From the NCBI GenBank assembly GCA_035513995.1, contig DATKBL010000188.1:1-7957 (forward strand): 7,957 nt of DNA. The letters are read 5' to 3'. Each line of letters starts with the position of its first letter. Position 1 is the first letter of the stretch. Origin of the DNA: DASUTW01 sp035513995 (GTDB lineage Bacteria > Actinomycetota > UBA4738 > CALAEC01). Shown in pieces: positions 5,145-7,957 of this stretch. The notes beneath the pieces are model-generated. The model worked only from the letters and a program-made list of their open reading frames with translations. It did not search any database and was not told where the DNA came from. The position numbers and the translations under genes are program-made.

Positions 5145-6019
5145 GGGACGATCTTGGAGATGGGAATCTCGAGGATGTCGGTGGCCCCGTGGGCTTTCAG
5201 GAGGGGGATCAGGGCGTTGACGGTGGCCTTCTCCACCACGGTCTCGATCGCGAACTCGCCCTCCTCCGCGAGCGACGACACCGTGGGAGCCTTCATCGCC
5301 GGCAGGACCTCGAGGACGTCGTCGAGCTTCTCCCGGGTGACGTTCAGCTTGATCAGCACGCGCCCCTTCGCCTCCATCGCGCCGCGCAGCAGCGTGCGGA
5401 TGTCCTCGATCGCCCGGCGCTTGTCGGGGTCCTCCCACGACGCCCGGTTGGCGATCATGAGGACCTCGGACTCCATCAGCTCGTCGATGATCTTCATCCC
5501 GTGGGCGCGGAGGGTGCCGCCGGTCTCGGAGACGTCCACGATCGCGTCCACGATCTCGGGCACCTTCGCCTCGGTCGCGCCGTAGGACTCGAAGACGCGG
5601 ACCTCGATGCCGAGCTCGGCGAAGCGCCGCCGCGCGAGCTCCGGGTACTCCGTGGAGATCTTCGTCCCGTGGGGGAGGTCCGACGCCCGCTCCCACGGCG
5701 AGTCGGTGGGGACGGCCAGCACGATCTTCACCGGACGGCCGGGCCCTCCCTTCGCGTAGGTGAGCTGGGCGAGCACCTCGACGTCGGCGCCCGTCTCCTC
5801 GACCCAGTCCCGGCCGGTGACCCCGATGTCGAAGAACCCCTCCTCGATGTAGCGGGGGATCTCCTGGGGCCTCATCAGGGAGACGCGATCGATGCGCTCG
5901 TCCTCGATCCGGCCGTGGTAGTCGCGCGAGGAGCCTCGGCGCACGCGGAGATCGGCGCCCTCGAGCAGCGAGAGGGTCTGCTCCTCGAGCGACCCCTTCG
6001 GGATCACGAACCTCAGCAT
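5141..6019 (-). CDS. hisG: ATP phosphoribosyltransferase, long form
   Basis: First, committed step of histidine synthesis: PRPP + ATP to phosphoribosyl-ATP. 292 residues, so the long form with a C-terminal ACT-like histidine-sensing domain (about 215-292), not needing HisZ. N-terminus MLRFVIPKGSL and SLMRPQEIPRYIEEG (47-61) with FDIGVTGRD (63-71) are family hallmarks. The PRPP-binding stretch reads ESYGATEAKVPEIVDAIVD (144-162) followed by ETGGTLRAHG (165-174). The ending LEIPISKIVP and the GATEAK loop look more like archaeal-type long HisG than like mycobacterial HisG (from memory; not searched). Likely feedback-inhibited by histidine, as known for long forms. It follows hisI by 2 nt and has its own GGAGG SD inside hisI. 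Confidence 0.96.
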   Translation of the reverse strand: MLRFVIPKGSLEEQTLSLLEGADLRVRRGSSRDYHGRIEDERIDRVSLMRPQEIPRYIEEGFFDIGVTGRDWVEETGADVEVLAQLTYAKGGPGRPVKIVLAVPTDSPWERASDLPHGTKISTEYPELARRRFAELGIEVRVFESYGATEAKVPEIVDAIVDVSETGGTLRAHGMKIIDELMESEVLMIANRASWEDPDKRRAIEDIRTLLRGAMEAKGRVLIKLNVTREKLDDVLEVLPAMKAPTVSSLAEEGEFAIETVVEKATVNALIPLLKAHGATDILEIPISKIVP

Positions 6020-6021
6020 CC

Positions 6022-6339
6022 TCAGGCCTCCAGGCGTCGATAGAAGCACGACCGCTCGCCCGTGTGGCACGCCGGACCGTCGGCGTGGACGCGCACGAGC
6101 AGCGTGTCGGCGTCGCAATCGTAGCGGACCTCGCGGACGTGCTGGACGTTGCCGCTCGTGTCGCCCTTGCGCCAGAGCTCGCCGCGGGAGCGGGACCAGA
6201 AGACGGTCCGCCCCTCGTCGAGGGTGCGCCGGACGGCCTCCTCGTTCATCCAGGCCACCATGAGGACGTCGCCGGTCGCCTCGTCCTGGACCACGGCCGG
6301 GATCAGCCCGCGATCGTCGAAGCGAAGGTCGTCGTTCAT
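6022..6339 (-). CDS. hisI: Phosphoribosyl-AMP cyclohydrolase
   Basis: Third step of histidine synthesis: opens the adenine ring of phosphoribosyl-AMP to give ProFAR, the substrate of HisA encoded two genes upstream. 105 residues, the usual size of the single-function enzyme; no HisE pyrophosphohydrolase domain is fused. Metal sites are complete: zinc ligands C75, C91 and C98, and magnesium-binding D74, D76 and D78 in DCDADT. Other family marks are VAWMNEEA (28-35), WSRSRGELWRKGDTSGN (48-64) and CHTGERSCFYR (91-101). Its ATG overlaps the hisF stop (ATGA, 6336-6339), and no clear SD is seen, so expression should be coupled to hisF. Confidence 0.96.
   Translation of the reverse strand: MNDDLRFDDRGLIPAVVQDEATGDVLMVAWMNEEAVRRTLDEGRTVFWSRSRGELWRKGDTSGNVQHVREVRYDCDADTLLVRVHADGPACHTGERSCFYRRLEA
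6027..6031 (-). promoter_or_regulatory. Shine-Dalgarno GGAGG for hisG
   Basis: GGAGG on the minus strand, inside the end of hisI, lies 7 nt before the hisG ATG. It shows that this organism uses SD-led initiation inside operons alongside the leaderless starts seen elsewhere in the window. Confidence 0.7.
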
Positions 6340-7097
6340 CGGCGCACCGGGATCCCGCGCGAGGCGAGGTGCTCTTTGACCTGGGGCACCGTGAACTCCC
6401 CGAAGTGGAACCGGGAGGCCGCGAGGACGGCGTCGGCGCGGCCCTCGGTGAACGCCTCGGCGAAGTGCTCGAGGGTACCCGCGCCGCCGCTGGCGACGAC
6501 CGGTACCTCGACGGCGTCGGCCACGACGCGCAGCAGGTCGAGGTCGTACCCTTGGCCGGTGCCGTCGCGGTCGACCGAGGTGAGCAGCACCTCGCCGGCG
6601 CCGAGGTCGGCCGTGGCGCGGGCCGCCCACTCGACGGCGTCGAGTCCGGTGGGTGTGCGGGCTCCTTCGACGACGACCTCCCAGCTCCCGTTCCGGCGCT
6701 TCGCGTCGACGGACACGACCATGCACTGGGTCCCGAAGCGCGAGGCGCATCGGGCCAGCAGCTCCGGGTCGCGCACCGCGTGGGTGTTGAGCGCAACCTT
6801 GTCGGCTCCGGCGCGGAGGAGGGCGTTGACGTCCTCCTCGGTGCGGACCCCGCCGCCAACGGTGAGCGGGATGAACACCTCGTCCGCGGCCCTGGCCACC
6901 ACCCCCAGCATCGCGCCGCGCCCCTCGACCGAGGCGGTGATGTCGAGGAAGACGAGCTCGTCGGCGCCCTCGGCGTCGTAGCGCGCGGCCAGCTGGGCGG
7001 GGTCGCCCGCGTCGCGAAGGTCGACGAACCGCGTGCCCTTGACGACGCGGCCGGCGTCCACGTCGAGACAGGGGATCAGCCTCCGGGCGAGGGTCAC
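6336..7097 (-). CDS. hisF: Imidazole glycerol phosphate synthase, cyclase subunit
   Basis: Synthase half of the IGPS complex: uses ammonia from the HisH glutaminase to turn PRFAR into imidazole-glycerol phosphate and AICAR. 253 residues, a (beta/alpha)8 barrel of usual length. Catalytic aspartates are D12 in IPCLDVD and D131 in VVSVDAKR (equivalent to D11 and D130 of T. maritima HisF). The half-barrel phosphate loops are visible as VGGGVRTEEDV (80-90) and ASGGAG near the end; ALNTHAV (102-108) and TSVDRDGTGQGYD (173-185) are also typical. The start is GTG at 7097, overlapping the hisA TGA (GTGA), with GAGG 7 nt upstream as SD. hisH, encoding its partner, begins the visible operon. Confidence 0.97.
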   Translation of the reverse strand: MTLARRLIPCLDVDAGRVVKGTRFVDLRDAGDPAQLAARYDAEGADELVFLDITASVEGRGAMLGVVARAADEVFIPLTVGGGVRTEEDVNALLRAGADKVALNTHAVRDPELLARCASRFGTQCMVVSVDAKRRNGSWEVVVEGARTPTGLDAVEWAARATADLGAGEVLLTSVDRDGTGQGYDLDLLRVVADAVEVPVVASGGAGTLEHFAEAFTEGRADAVLAASRFHFGEFTVPQVKEHLASRGIPVRR

Positions 7098-7801
7098 ACC
7101 GGCACCTCGATCGCCTCACGGAGGGTGAAAGCGCCCTCGTACAGGGCCTTCCCCACGACCACACCCTCGACATCGACCCGAGCGAGACGTCGAAGGTCGT
7201 CCAGGGACCCCACGCCCCCGGAGGCCAGGACCGGTACGTCGACGCGAGCCCTGACCCTCCGGTAGAGGTCGAGGTCGGCGCCCTCCAGCGTGCCGTCGCG
7301 GGCGATCGCCGTCACGAGGAGCCGGGGGACGCCCGCTTCGACCAGCCTTTCCAGCACCTCGTCGAAGGCTCCCGCGGGCTCCGTCCAGCCGCGGACCTTG
7401 ACCACCTCGCCGTCGGTGTCGAGGGCGACCACCACGCGATCAGCGTGCCTCTCGACGCACGCTCGCAGGAACGCGGGATCCACGATGGCCTCGGTCCCCA
7501 GCAGGATGCGGGCCGCGCCCAGCGCGAGCACTTCGTCGATGAGCGATGGGCTGCGGAGACCCCCGCCGACTTGGACGGGCACACCGGCCTCCTGGGCGAT
7601 GTCGGCGATCACCGCTCGGTTGTCCCCGACCTCGAACGCGGCGTCGAGATCCACGACGTGGACCCACGAGGCCCCGTCCCGCGCGAACGCCCGGGCAGTC
7701 TCGACCGGGTCGCTCGAGTACACGGTCGTCTCATCGAGACGGCCGCGCCGGAGCCGCACCACCTTCCCCTCCCGGAGATCCACGGCGGGGATGACGATCA
7801 T
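7094..7801 (-). CDS. hisA: ProFAR isomerase (HisA)
   Basis: Amadori isomerisation of ProFAR to PRFAR, the step before HisF/HisH. 235-residue (beta/alpha)8 barrel. Catalytic aspartates D8 (IPAVDLREGKVVRL) and D128 (VALDTDG); phosphate-binding loops VGGGLRS (78-84) and ASGGVGS (193-199); TAIARDGTLEG (164-174). The dual-substrate PriA enzyme of many Actinobacteria, which also does the TrpF reaction, has a serine-containing LSGGIR loop in place of VGGGLR here, so this looks like ordinary single-function HisA; that is inference from memory of PriA sequences. The ATG overlaps the hisH stop by ATGA (7798-7801). Confidence 0.96.
   Translation of the reverse strand: MIVIPAVDLREGKVVRLRRGRLDETTVYSSDPVETARAFARDGASWVHVVDLDAAFEVGDNRAVIADIAQEAGVPVQVGGGLRSPSLIDEVLALGAARILLGTEAIVDPAFLRACVERHADRVVVALDTDGEVVKVRGWTEPAGAFDEVLERLVEAGVPRLLVTAIARDGTLEGADLDLYRRVRARVDVPVLASGGVGSLDDLRRLARVDVEGVVVGKALYEGAFTLREAIEVPV
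7105..7108 (-). promoter_or_regulatory. Shine-Dalgarno GAGG for the hisF GTG start
   Basis: GAGG at the end of hisA, 7 nt before GTG 7097 on the minus strand. Supports the GTG start that overlaps the hisA stop. Confidence 0.5.
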
Positions 7802-7957
7802 GTGGCGGCCTTCACCAGGTTCTCGTAGATCTGGAGCCCGGGCTCGCCCGACTTCTCGGGGTGGAACTGGGTCGCGAACAGGTTGCCCCTGGCGACGGCT
7901 GCCGCGAAGGGCTCTCCGTAGTCGGTCTCGCCCACGACGACGTCCTCCTCGGCGTCG
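7798..7957 (-). CDS. hisH: Imidazole glycerol phosphate synthase, glutaminase subunit, C-terminal 52 residues
   Basis: Class I glutamine amidotransferase that supplies ammonia to HisF. Only the last 52 codons lie in the window, read leftwards from the right edge to TGA at 7800-7798. The fragment contains TQFHPEKSGEPG, with the His and Glu of the Cys-His-Glu triad, and the usual helical ending LQIYENLVKA. The nucleophile cysteine and N-terminus are outside the window. Its identity is confirmed by position directly before hisA and hisF. The stop overlaps the hisA start by 4 nt. Confidence 0.93.
   Translation of the reverse strand, partial: DAEEDVVVGETDYGEPFAAAVARGNLFATQFHPEKSGEPGLQIYENLVKAAT

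Noticed and set aside
4125..5585. 486-codon plus-strand open frame across the RT, the helical gene and hisG
   Set aside because: It runs through well-supported genes in another frame or strand, has low-complexity Gly/Arg/Ala sequence and no recognisable domain.

Overview
The window is strongly GC-rich chromosomal DNA with tightly packed genes, GC-ending codons and almost no intergenic space. Several genes start 7-9 nt downstream of a TAnnCT-type -10 hexamer and have no Shine-Dalgarno sequence, which points to leaderless transcription. Together with the GC content this suggests a deep or uncultured lineage of Actinomycetota. That is an inference: Deinococcota and some Chloroflexota look similar, and no marker here settles it.

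Left part (1-4121): two divergent gene pairs. cysS (minus strand, cut by the left window edge) diverges from an acyl-CoA dehydrogenase gene (plus). The dehydrogenase converges on, and overlaps by 12 bp, a gene for a secreted staphylococcal-nuclease-like protein (minus). That gene in turn diverges from an M20-family dipeptidase gene (plus). Both divergent spacers are tiny (60 and 53 bp) and hold back-to-back -10 elements placed for leaderless starts.

Middle (4122-4863): after a 97-nt leader with its own -10 and a strong ribosome binding site lies a 214-residue protein that has not been trimmed of any polymerase signature. It carries reverse transcriptase motifs 1/2, A (DVENFF), B (GLPVGPAAS), C (WVDD) and D, with all three catalytic aspartates. 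It has no thumb, maturase, endonuclease, primase or Cas1 domain and no visible retron, DGR or group II intron parts. This orphan minimal reverse transcriptase is the most interesting object in the window.

Right part (4860-7957): a histidine biosynthesis operon on the minus strand, transcribed hisH-hisA-hisF-hisI-hisG, followed by a 94-residue charged helical protein of unknown function. Every junction is a 4-nt ATGA/GTGA overlap except hisI-hisG, which has a 2-nt gap and a good SD. HisH/HisF make imidazole-glycerol phosphate from the product of HisA; HisI acts just before HisA; HisG commits PRPP and ATP to the pathway. HisE (PRA-pyrophosphohydrolase) is not in the window and HisI is not fused to it. 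The last gene of this operon and the reverse transcriptase gene converge, and their stop codons share the palindrome CTAG.

No tRNA, rRNA, insertion sequence, CRISPR array or prophage gene was seen.
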